A stretch of DNA of 40,380 nucleotides from an uncultured Collinsella sp. (GTDB lineage: Bacteria > Actinomycetota > Coriobacteriia > Coriobacteriales > Coriobacteriaceae), in contig URYA01000001.1 of the NCBI GenBank assembly GCA_900551975.1, forward strand, positions 1 to 40,380. Direction: 5' to 3'. The notes beneath the pieces were generated by a model, which worked only from the letters and a program-made list of their open reading frames with translations, ran no database searches and was not told the DNA's origin. The stretch's first letter is position 1. Every line of letters starts with the position of its first letter. This document shows, piece after piece, positions 32,944 through 40,266 of the stretch. The position numbers and the translations under genes are program-made.

Positions 32944-34044
32944 CTATTTCACGCATTGAGCCGCGAGATAGTCGCGGAAGAATGGCAATTCAAATGCGAC
33001 GAGCCCTCGCCCTCGTTCCCCGATGATGCCGGCATCTATCATGCGGCGTCGGTAGCGGGAGACCTGCTGTGGCGAACGCTTAAGGCGCTCGACAAGGTCA
33101 GCGGTGGTGGACTCTTCCTCGTCATCGAGCATGGCGATGAGGAATCGCTTGTCCTCTGCAGTGAGTTCCCGATAGGTTGCCGCGAGGATTCGGTCGTCCA
33201 TCTCGTCGCGCGCGATTTTGATTCCCAGGTCAAAGTCGCGCGACGAGATTTCCTTCGAATCGCTTGTGAGATCCCAGGCACGGTAGCCTACGAGTTGCAA
33301 TAGGAAGGGAAAACCAGAGATCGAGCGAACGGCTCTATCGATTCCCTCGGCATCTGCCAGGCGATCGTTTTCCTGGATCGTGCGAATCAAGGCCTCGCGT
33401 ACGTCATAGTCGGCAATGCGACCCAGATGATATTGTTGGGCGCGGCGAAGGAACGAGACCGTCTTGTGGTTCAGCAACGTCGAGACGTTGTTGGGAAGTC
33501 CCGCCATGAGCAGTGCGACGCGTTTTCCATCGGTCACAAAGTGCTGATACGTCGCTGCGAGCTGAATCATCTCGTCGAGTGTCGGGTCCACCTCGTCAAC
33601 CGTGACGAGCAGACCGGTGCCCGCCTCGTTGAGCTGGTCGATGATGTCGCTCATGCGATAGCGCCAGGTTGAGGCATCGTGAACGCGATTGACCTCAATG
33701 CTGCCGAGCGGTGCAATTCCAAGCCCAGTGACTTCGAAGTTGTTAGACGGGTCGATGAGATGGCCGGCAGCACGTTTCGCCCCGAACTCGATTTCCTCAA
33801 GCATTCCCGAGAGCGCGGTCGTCTTTACGGCTATCCAGCCGTGGGATTCCGCCCTTGTCGCGAGCGACGACATGAGAGCGGTTTTACCGGTTCCACGCGC
33901 GCCTGAGAAAATCGAGGTCAATTCTGGGCGCCTGCGCTGGCTCAAGAAGGCACGGTCCAAATCCCGAATAATCTGTTGTCTGCCAGCGAGATGGGCAGGA
34001 ACCTCACCAAAACTGGGGGTAAACGGGTTCTCGAGATATTTCAC
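32944..34044 (-). CDS. AAA-type ATPase with C-terminal winged-helix-like region, copy 2
   Basis: The 366 residues are paralogous to the gene at 29279. The shared features are NPFTPSFGEVPAHLAGR, Walker A GARGTGKT (48-55), Walker B LLVTVDEVD (Asp150, Glu151), MAGLPNNV, FLRRAQQYHLG and FPFLLQLVGYRAWD. A helical and probably winged-helix end (TTADLVERLKRSPQQVSRYRRRMI) completes it. The start is a GTG at 34044 with AAAGGAG seven bases upstream. The upstream region is unusually AT-rich for this genome. It converges with UvrA2 and lies between 29-base direct repeats. The role is unknown; it may sense a ligand and bind DNA. Confidence 0.8.
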   Translation of the reverse strand: MKYLENPFTPSFGEVPAHLAGRQQIIRDLDRAFLSQRRRPELTSIFSGARGTGKTALMSSLATRAESHGWIAVKTTALSGMLEEIEFGAKRAAGHLIDPSNNFEVTGLGIAPLGSIEVNRVHDASTWRYRMSDIIDQLNEAGTGLLVTVDEVDPTLDEMIQLAATYQHFVTDGKRVALLMAGLPNNVSTLLNHKTVSFLRRAQQYHLGRIADYDVREALIRTIQENDRLADAEGIDRAVRSISGFPFLLQLVGYRAWDLTSDSKEISSRDFDLGIKIARDEMDDRILAATYRELTAEDKRFLIAMLDDEEESTTADLVERLKRSPQQVSRYRRRMIDAGIIGERGRGLVAFELPFFRDYLAAQCVK

Positions 34045-34124
34045 AAAGCTCTCCTTTCACATCGCCGTTTAATTTCATTTTATTTTAGTTAATTCTGATT
34101 AAAAGCAATGGTTCGTTATTTAGA

Positions 34125-34167
34125 GCATCAATGAGGCAAAGGGACAGCCCCTTTGCCTCATTGATGC
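34125..34167. repeat. GGGAC-family hairpin G
   Basis: An 18-base perfect stem (34125-34142 with 34150-34167) encloses the short GACAGCC-type core. Its 34138-34166 segment repeats that of hairpin F. It lies upstream of ATPase 2. Confidence 0.85.
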
Positions 34168-34198
34168 CAAAACCAGCTTGTCAAGAGCTAGAGGGTTT

Positions 34199-34234
34199 AA
34201 AAAACTGCCATTTCTACCCCGTCCCTAATGGCAG
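34199..34234 (-). terminator. GGGAC-family hairpin H serving as trmL terminator
   Basis: On the minus strand CTGCCATT, AGGGACGGGGTAGA and AATGGCAG form a stem-loop followed by six Ts (34204-34199). It starts just after the trmL stop. It has the family core with a proper T-tract. Confidence 0.75.
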
Positions 34235-34239
34235 GTTTG

Positions 34240-34839
34240 TTACATTCCCGGAAAGCCTGTTTGGCGCAGAGCTTCGTAGAGGACGATGGCGGCGCTGTTG
34301 GATAGGTTGAGGGCGCTGATGCGGTAGTCGTCCGGATTGATGAAGTTGCCGCAGATATCCTGCTGGAGGATGGCCTCGTGGCTGTCCTCGGTATGCCCCA
34401 GCGATTCTTCGTGGGCTTCCCAAGCCTCGGCGTTATCGAGTGAGTCGCAATCGCGCAGCATGGGGATGCGCTCGCAGCGCTCGGGCGCCGCGGCGAGCAG
34501 CTCCTCGGGAATACCCGAGCTCTCGCTGCCAAAGACCAAGTAGTCGCCATCGCGGTAGGTACTCTGCGCATAGGTGCGGCGCGCCTTTTTGGTCAGCAGA
34601 TGCAGGCGTTCGTCGGCAGGGGAGAGACCATTGCGCGCAAGGAAATCCTCCCAGCTGGCATAGGTGGTCACGTCCAGGTTTTGCCAGTAGCCCAGGCCGG
34701 CGCGACGTACCGTCTTGTCGTCGAGCGAAAAGCCCAGTGGCTCCACCAGATGCAGACGGGCGCCGGTGACCACGCAGGTACGGCCGATATTGCCCGTATT
34801 GGCCGGAATCTCGGGCGCATACAGCACGATGTTGAACAT
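34240..34839 (-). CDS. trmL: tRNA (cytidine/uridine34-2'-O)-methyltransferase TrmL-like
   Basis: A 199-residue SPOUT-fold enzyme. The N-terminal segment (FNIVLYAPEIPANTGNIGRTCVVTGARLHLVEPLGF) and the knot-forming end (SALNLSNSAAIVLYEALRQTGF) match TrmL, as does LVFGSESSGIPEELL. It methylates the wobble ribose of tRNA-Leu isoacceptors in E. coli. It is longer than the E. coli protein (157) because of about 40 extra residues (DNAEAWEAHEESLGHTEDSH and following) between IPML and the last motif. AAGGAG precedes the ATG by five bases. Confidence 0.88.
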   Translation of the reverse strand: MFNIVLYAPEIPANTGNIGRTCVVTGARLHLVEPLGFSLDDKTVRRAGLGYWQNLDVTTYASWEDFLARNGLSPADERLHLLTKKARRTYAQSTYRDGDYLVFGSESSGIPEELLAAAPERCERIPMLRDCDSLDNAEAWEAHEESLGHTEDSHEAILQQDICGNFINPDDYRISALNLSNSAAIVLYEALRQTGFPGM

Positions 34840-34860
34840 GAATCTCCTTGGCTCAGAACG

Positions 34861-34901
34861 AAAAACCACCACGAAGGGGACAGGCACCTTCGTGGTGGTT
34901 T
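34861..34901 (-). terminator. GGGAC-family hairpin I serving as terminator
   Basis: AAACCACCACGAAGG (34862-34876) pairs perfectly with 34886-34900, the loop holding GGACAGGCA. Read on the minus strand it is followed by TTTTTCG and lies downstream of the CobW stop. Confidence 0.8.
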
Positions 34902-34939
34902 GGCGGTTACGTGGGCGGAAAATGCCCGCTTGGATAAAC

Positions 34940-36070
34940 CTAGGCGCGGTGCCAGTCGGTCAGGCAAGCATCGAGGGAGGCGATGAGCGCATCCTTGTCC
35001 ATGTGACGGCCGATGATGCACAGGCTCGTCATGCGGTCGCCCGTCTCGTCGTCCCAAATCTGCATGATCTCGGGGTTCTCGTCGATGATCTTCTGCTTCT
35101 CGCCCTCGGGCGCCGAGTCAACGAACAGGCCGTTCTCCATCAGGCGCATCTGGTGGCCGGCCTGCTCGAACATGTAGCACATGTCCGGATCGCCGGTCTG
35201 CCACAGCGGGCCCTTGACGCGAATGACCTCGTCGGGCCACTCCTGCTCAACAAAATCGGTGAACTTCTGCAGGTCAAACGGCTTGCGGCGCGAGTACACA
35301 AAGGTCTCGATGTCGTACTCGAGCACCTCGGGGTCGTCGTGCTCCTCGGGATGCTCCATGGCCTCGATCCAGGCGGCGGAGTTGTAGGCGCGCATAAAGT
35401 CGAAGCGGTCGGTGTCGAGCAGCTCCTCCATGGGAACCTCTCCGTTTTGGGCTTCGACAATCACGGCGTCTTTCTGCAGGCTGCGCACGATGGCCTTGAG
35501 CTCGGCGATCTGCTCAGGGCTCACGGTATCGGTCTTGTTGAGAATCAGCGTGGAGCAGAACTCGATCTGCTGGATGAGCAGGCTCTCGATGTCGTCCTCG
35601 TCGATATCCTCTGCCAGCAGGTCGCGACCGCCGTTGAACTCGTCGTACATGCGGGCGCAGTCGACCACGGCCACGATGTTGTCGAGCGCGAGCTTGGGCT
35701 CGCCGCCCACCTTGGCCTCGTCGCAGAAGCTCGAGATGGTGTAGGCGATGGGGATAGGCTCGCAAATGCCCGATGCCTCGATGATGATGTAATCGAACTT
35801 GCCCGAATCGGCGATGCCCTGCAGCTGGTTGGCAAGGTCGTCCGAAAGCGTGCAGCAGATGCAGCCGTTGGTGAGCGGGATGAGGTCATCGGTCTCGGAA
35901 AGGCCGCCGTCGGCGATAAGGCTGGCGTCGACGTTGATCTCGCCGATGTCGTTGACGATCACGGCGGCGCGGATGCCGCCGTCGTTAGCGAGGATGTGGT
36001 TGAGCAGCGTGGTCTTGCCGGCACCGAGGTATCCGGTAAGCATGATGATCTTCACGGGTTTGTTGGGCAT
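34940..36070 (-). CDS. CobW-family GTPase, metal chaperone candidate
   Basis: A 376-residue COG0523 protein. The P-loop is LTGYLGAGKTTLLNHIL, the metal-binding CxCC is in NGCICCTLSDDL, and NKTD is in LILNKTDTV. The C-terminal CobW domain starts about residue 245 and includes the usual FLxRxxG-like strand region. Members move zinc or cobalt to apo-enzymes and are often under zinc control. AGGAGG lies four bases before the ATG at 36070, which is why the upstream in-frame ATG at 36091 is not used. A zinc-box is not visible upstream. The metal is not determined. Confidence 0.88.
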   Translation of the reverse strand: MPNKPVKIIMLTGYLGAGKTTLLNHILANDGGIRAAVIVNDIGEINVDASLIADGGLSETDDLIPLTNGCICCTLSDDLANQLQGIADSGKFDYIIIEASGICEPIPIAYTISSFCDEAKVGGEPKLALDNIVAVVDCARMYDEFNGGRDLLAEDIDEDDIESLLIQQIEFCSTLILNKTDTVSPEQIAELKAIVRSLQKDAVIVEAQNGEVPMEELLDTDRFDFMRAYNSAAWIEAMEHPEEHDDPEVLEYDIETFVYSRRKPFDLQKFTDFVEQEWPDEVIRVKGPLWQTGDPDMCYMFEQAGHQMRLMENGLFVDSAPEGEKQKIIDENPEIMQIWDDETGDRMTSLCIIGRHMDKDALIASLDACLTDWHRA

Positions 36071-36156
36071 GTGCCCTCCTTTGTTAGACATGGCTTACAG
36101 TTGAATCTTATGCCAAACGCCTGCTCTTATACCCACGCGCCGGCAAATAACACAAG

Positions 36157-36498
36157 CTACTCCCAGGCTCCCCATACATCGGGGCAATAACCGACGGTGG
36201 CCTTCTTACCGTTGCGCACGATGGGCTCGGCTAGAACCTGCTGGTTCTCGAGCAGCTTGTCGAAGCGCTGGCTAGGGGTGAGGTGCTGGATGAGCGCGAG
36301 CGTCTCCTCGTCCTTGGCTTTGGGGTTGAGCAGCTTGTCGATGCCGCCGACCGCCTGCATCACGCTCGTGAGCTCGCCCTTGCTCATCTCCTTTTCCTTA
36401 AGGTCGATAAACTGCACCTTAATGCGGCGCTCTTTGAAGAAGCGCTGTGCTTTCTTGGTATCGAAGGACTTTTTGGTGCCAAAAATCTGCACGTTCAT
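36157..36498 (-). CDS. ArsC-fold protein without the catalytic cysteine
   Basis: A 113-residue ArsC/Spx/YffB-like protein. The N terminus is VQIFGTKKSFDTKKAQRFF, where catalytic relatives have C-x2-C or T-C after the first strand; here it is KKSFDTKK. ERRIKVQFIDLKEKEMSK, the TPSQRFDKLL segment and IVRNGKKATVGYCPDVW complete the fold. Because the cysteine is missing, arsenate or disulfide reduction is unlikely. It may be a binding or regulatory protein. It starts 18 bases after the flavodoxin-family gene and probably forms an operon. Confidence 0.8.
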   Translation of the reverse strand: MNVQIFGTKKSFDTKKAQRFFKERRIKVQFIDLKEKEMSKGELTSVMQAVGGIDKLLNPKAKDEETLALIQHLTPSQRFDKLLENQQVLAEPIVRNGKKATVGYCPDVWGAWE

Positions 36499-36515
36499 GT
36501 ATTTGTTCCGCCGTT

Positions 36516-37139
36516 CTACCTGATGAAGTTGGTCGTTGCTCGATCTGCCTCGGGTGCGTTGATGCCGGCGGCCTGTCCTGCCTCGATGCAGCGAAGGAGC
36601 CAGGCCATGTTTTTGCCGATGTTGCGCATGGTGGCAAGGCCCTCGGCGTCCCCATTGGCGTCGCCGGGCACGCGACCAAACACGTTGTTCCAGTACGTGG
36701 AGGCAACCACGGGCATCTGGTTGATGGTGAAGTACTTGTTGAGTACGTCGAAGGTCGTCGACGTACCGCCGCGACGGGCGACGGCGATGGCAGCGCCCGG
36801 CTTGTGCGCAAAGGCCTTGCTGCCGGCATAGAAGGCGCGATCGAGGGCCGAAAGGATGCGGCCGCTGGGGTGTGCATAGTAGACAGGTGAGCCAAAAACA
36901 AAGCCATCTGCCTGCTCGGCGGCAGCGATGAGCTCGTTCACTACGTCATCGTCAAAGGTGCAGCGACCGCCAAGCTTGCCGCACTGGCCGCAACCGATGC
37001 AATCGCGAATGGGCTTGGCGCCCAGCTGAAACACCTCGGTATCAATGCCTTCGGCATTGAGCTGCTCGGCGACCTCGGCGAGTGCGCGGGCGGTGTTGCC
37101 GTTTGCCTTGGGGCTGCCATTGACCAAAAGAACCTTCAT
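36516..37139 (-). CDS. Flavodoxin/NADPH-dependent FMN reductase-family protein
   Basis: The 207 residues begin MKVLLVNGSPKANGNTARAL, the FMN-phosphate loop of this family. A Cys cluster CIGCGQCGKLGGRC at residues 47-60 resembles the cysteine motif of iron-sulfur flavoproteins and related NAD(P)H reductases. DGFVFGSPVYYAHPSGRILSALDRAFY follows. It may reduce quinones or other small molecules, or carry an iron-sulfur centre. GGGAG lies before the ATG (or GTG at 37142). It precedes the ArsC-fold gene. Confidence 0.85.
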   Translation of the reverse strand: MKVLLVNGSPKANGNTARALAEVAEQLNAEGIDTEVFQLGAKPIRDCIGCGQCGKLGGRCTFDDDVVNELIAAAEQADGFVFGSPVYYAHPSGRILSALDRAFYAGSKAFAHKPGAAIAVARRGGTSTTFDVLNKYFTINQMPVVASTYWNNVFGRVPGDANGDAEGLATMRNIGKNMAWLLRCIEAGQAAGINAPEADRATTNFIR

Positions 37140-37213
37140 CACAAACTCCCTCTGCTTTTGGTGACTTCTGCAGAGGATTATCGCACGATGGGGGAGGCGG
37201 CGCGGGCGCGGTG

Positions 37214-38743
37214 CTAATCCAGTTTGGTACCTGGCACCTGCACGGCTTTCCCGAGCAACGCTTTGAGCTCGTTCAAAATGGAAACGGGCTGTCGGTCAAC
37301 GCTGTTCAGATGGAGCGTGGCCACGCGAATGGGCGGCTGATATTCAAGCGAGCCGATGAGTACGGGGGAACCCAGGAACCGTTCGATGTCGCTTGTGATC
37401 TCGTCGATCGCCTCGGGGCCGAGCTCATCGAAGAGTGCCACGAATGTCGGCCCCGTCGAGCGGAACAGGCGACCCTTGCCGCGCGAGCATTCCATAAGGC
37501 AAGCGGCGCTTTCGGCGAGCACGCGGTCGCCTGCATCGAATCCAAAGCGGGCATTGACCTCGGCGATATCGTCGACCTTAATGGCAATAAAGCCTGCCTC
37601 GTGCGGCACGCGGCGCATCTCTCCAATAGCGTTGACCAGCGCGTGGACATCGCCCAGGCCCGTTACCGAGTCGGTCGTATCCGCTAGGCTTCGGTTGACG
37701 ATAATGCCCACATACATGCTGGGCTCGGTATCGGTGCCGTCCAAGCGGTAGCCCGTGCAGTCGCAAAGCGCGTATTTTCCGGTGGCATCTATTACGCGAT
37801 ACTGCATGTAGTGGAAGTGCCACGTGCCGTTTATCACCATGTCGAGCTCGGCGCGTACGTTGTCGCGGTCCTCGGGATGAACGCGGGCGAGCCACATGTC
37901 GAGTGAGTTAAAAGGGTGCTGGGAAGGCAGGTCAAAATCGCGCACGGCGTTAACCGACCATTGCGATTCTCCAGTATCGAGGTTAAGGATGAACGGATAG
38001 CGCGTCTCGGAGCTCATGGAGATCGCTTGGAACACCCGGTCGTTGCAGGGAAGCTGATCGACGATTGGGCGTTGCGGCGCGTCATTGTTTTCCGGTTGCT
38101 GTACACGATGCATAAGCTTATAGCGATACATCTTGCGATCGGCATCCATCGTCATCTGGCGACGCGTGTCGCCGGCAAGTGGATCGACGCGCGAGCAGCC
38201 AAAGCTAAAGCTGGCGATCATGGGCGCCTTGCCATCTGAGTTCGCCTCGATCAGCCCGGCACGTACCTGCTCCAAGCGCTGCTCGAGTTCAGTCTCGTTT
38301 GCGGAGAGCGAGATAAGCACAAACTCGTCTCCACCGATACGGAACAGCATCTCATCGTGCTCCATGGCTTCGGAGAGCGTGCGGCAGATGCTCAGAATAT
38401 AGCGATTGCCTTCGGCGTGGCCAAACCTATCATTGCAATGCTTGAGATGGTCGATGTCAATATAGGCGCAGGTGAAGGGATCGCCTTTGCGCCAGAGCTG
38501 CTCGACGTGACGGTCGAGTCCGCTGCGGTTGCCCAAGTTGGTGAGCGGATCGATATAGGCGTTGCGCTCAAGCAGCTGGCGCTCTTGTTGCAGGATGGCA
38601 TGCGTCTTTTGCAGTTGCTCACCAACGGCGCGTAGCTCAGCAGGCAGCGCGGCAACATCGAGTTCGGCGGTCGAGATGCCATTCGCAAGTCGTTGGAGAT
38701 AGGCAATAATCAATTGCTCACCCAGGCGATACGACTCGTTCAT
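37214..38743 (-). CDS. Diguanylate cyclase with PAS-like region and second degenerate GGDEF
   Basis: A 509-residue protein. An N-terminal helical part is followed by an intact GGDEF domain (DPLTNLGNRSGL, GGDEF at 137-141). A PAS_3-like middle section (WSVNAVRDFDLPS, WLARVHPEDRDNV, WHFHYMQYRVIDATGKYALCDC) follows. A C-terminal GGDEF-like domain (SVTGLGDVHALVNAI) has STGPTF where GGDEF should be, so it is catalytically dead by motif. GGDEF enzymes make cyclic di-GMP from GTP. No membrane segment is present. There is no RxxD inhibitory site before GGDEF. AAGGAGG precedes the ATG at 38743 by nine bases. Confidence 0.85.
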   Translation of the reverse strand: MNESYRLGEQLIIAYLQRLANGISTAELDVAALPAELRAVGEQLQKTHAILQQERQLLERNAYIDPLTNLGNRSGLDRHVEQLWRKGDPFTCAYIDIDHLKHCNDRFGHAEGNRYILSICRTLSEAMEHDEMLFRIGGDEFVLISLSANETELEQRLEQVRAGLIEANSDGKAPMIASFSFGCSRVDPLAGDTRRQMTMDADRKMYRYKLMHRVQQPENNDAPQRPIVDQLPCNDRVFQAISMSSETRYPFILNLDTGESQWSVNAVRDFDLPSQHPFNSLDMWLARVHPEDRDNVRAELDMVINGTWHFHYMQYRVIDATGKYALCDCTGYRLDGTDTEPSMYVGIIVNRSLADTTDSVTGLGDVHALVNAIGEMRRVPHEAGFIAIKVDDIAEVNARFGFDAGDRVLAESAACLMECSRGKGRLFRSTGPTFVALFDELGPEAIDEITSDIERFLGSPVLIGSLEYQPPIRVATLHLNSVDRQPVSILNELKALLGKAVQVPGTKLD

Positions 38744-38781
38744 GATGGATAACCTCCTTGGGCGGAACAATGGTTTGTATC

Positions 38782-38812
38782 ATATCCCCAATTCGGTTTG
38801 AATTGGGGATAT
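38782..38812. terminator. 13-bp hairpin between the EAL remnant and the cyclase gene
   Basis: ATATCCCCAATTC (38782-38794) pairs perfectly with 38800-38812 around GGTTT. It follows the EAL remnant on the minus strand and precedes the cyclase start. It may terminate or regulate. Confidence 0.6.
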
Positions 38813-38870
38813 AAGTCAGCTAATGGAGGCAAATTCCCCCTTCGGCGGTGGCGTTTTGCGCGCGAGCGTA

Positions 38871-39167
38871 TCAGTTGTTATTGCCACCATCGAGCAATGC
38901 CTCAAAATCCTTCGCCGGCATGGGGCGGTAGTAGAGGAAGCCCTGAGCGTAGCGGGCGCCCATTTGTCGTAGCATGTTCGCCTGCTCATTTGTCTCGACG
39001 CCTTCGACCTCGACGGGCAGATGGAGCGACTGCGCCATTTCGAGCATCGATGAAATGATTTGCGTGCTGCGGCCTTGATCGCGGTCGGTGGGCGCAATCT
39101 GCCAAATGTGCTTGTCGAGCGTCACCATAAAGCCGCTTTCCTCGAGAGCGGGGATATGGGTGCACAT
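38871..39167 (-). pseudogene. EAL-domain remnant with an internal deletion
   Basis: The 98-residue frame joins the EAL start-like segment HIPALEESGFMVTLDKHIWQ directly to the C-terminal one, DRDQGRSTQIISSMLEMAQS, LPVEVEGVETNEQANMLRQM and GFLYYRPMPAKDFEALL. The roughly 130 residues between them, carrying most catalytic residues, are gone, as is everything before the start segment. It cannot be an active cyclic di-GMP phosphodiesterase. It borders an active cyclase gene, so it may be the remains of a GGDEF-EAL protein. Confidence 0.75.
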
Positions 39168-39295
39168 ACTGTGGGCGGCTATTATTCGACAAGCGGTAGC
39201 GCGACGATGCGATGTTCGATAAAAATGCGACTGAGACGCTATATGTTGACGGGTATACTTGTCCCGGTTTTAAACGCAGGAACGGAGATGGTCGC

Positions 39296-40165
39296 ATGGC
39301 ACAGCCGGATACGACGCGCACGGTGGGGCTCGCGCTCGAGGGAGGCGGCTACCGCGGTATGTATACGGCGGGCGTGCTCGACGTTTGGATGGAGCACGGT
39401 TTGACCTGCGACCATATGGTGGGTGTCTCGGCGGGCGCGGCGTTTGGCTACAATTTTAAATCGCGCCAGATCGGCCGCGCCATTCGCTATAACAAGGCCT
39501 ATTGTGCCGACAAGCGCTATGCGGGTGTAGCAAGCTGGCTGCGGACCGGCGATATGTTCAATGCCGATTTTGCCTATCACGAGGTGCCCATCGAGCGCGA
39601 TCCCATCGATTTGGAGACATATCGTGCCTGCTCCATGCGGTTTACGTGCGTGTGTACCGATATCGAGACGGGCAAGGCCGTCTACCATGACCTGCCTTAT
39701 GGCGACGAGCGGGATATCGAGTGGATCCGGGCGTCGTCTGCTATTCCCGTGGCGACGCGTCCCGTTGCTATTGACGGGCATAAGTATCTGGATGGTGGCG
39801 TGGCTGATTCTATTCCCAGCGCATGGCTGTTTGCGCAGGGGTATGACCGCAATATCGTGGTGCTCACGCAGCCGGCGGGCTTTGTGAAGCAGCCCAACAG
39901 CGTGATGCCCATGCTGCGGCGCGTGTTCCGTCACTACCCGGAGTTTGTCGCAGCGCTTGAGCATCGGCATGAGGTCTATAATGCCACGCTCGATGACCTG
40001 GCACGTCGCGAGGCTGCCGGCGAAATCTTTGTGGTGCGGCCGAGCGAATCGGTGAAGGTGCCGTCGCTGTGCCGCGAACCGGATGAGCTCGAGCGCATCT
40101 ACCAGATCGGCCGCCATGATGCGGAGGCGACTTTGCCGGCGTTGGAGGCCTACCTAGCGGGGTAG
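39296..40165 (+). CDS. Patatin-like phospholipase (YjjU type)
   Basis: The 289 residues contain the oxyanion-hole motif EGGGYRGMYTAG at residues 15-26, the nucleophile Ser45 in GVSAGA and the catalytic Asp166 in YLDGGVADSIP. This is a full Ser-Asp dyad of the patatin fold. The start is MAQPDTTRTVGLALEGG, 8 bases after GGAG. The open frame extends upstream without family similarity. It hydrolyses acyl esters, substrate unknown. There is no signal peptide. It diverges from the EAL remnant and ends at a strong terminator. Confidence 0.88.
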   Translation: MAQPDTTRTVGLALEGGGYRGMYTAGVLDVWMEHGLTCDHMVGVSAGAAFGYNFKSRQIGRAIRYNKAYCADKRYAGVASWLRTGDMFNADFAYHEVPIERDPIDLETYRACSMRFTCVCTDIETGKAVYHDLPYGDERDIEWIRASSAIPVATRPVAIDGHKYLDGGVADSIPSAWLFAQGYDRNIVVLTQPAGFVKQPNSVMPMLRRVFRHYPEFVAALEHRHEVYNATLDDLARREAAGEIFVVRPSESVKVPSLCREPDELERIYQIGRHDAEATLPALEAYLAG

Positions 40166-40175
40166 GGGTTGCATA

Positions 40176-40223
40176 CGGAAAGCGCATCCCAGAATGGAGG
40201 CCCAAACTGGGATGCGCTTTCCG
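40176..40223. terminator. 16-bp hairpin between the patatin and thiE genes
   Basis: CGGAAAGCGCATCCCA (40176-40191) pairs perfectly with 40208-40223. It lies between convergent genes and can serve both, although T-tracts are short. Confidence 0.7.
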
Positions 40224-40266
40224 CTCTAGAAGATATGAGACTGCGAATCGGCTGCTCGGCTTATGC

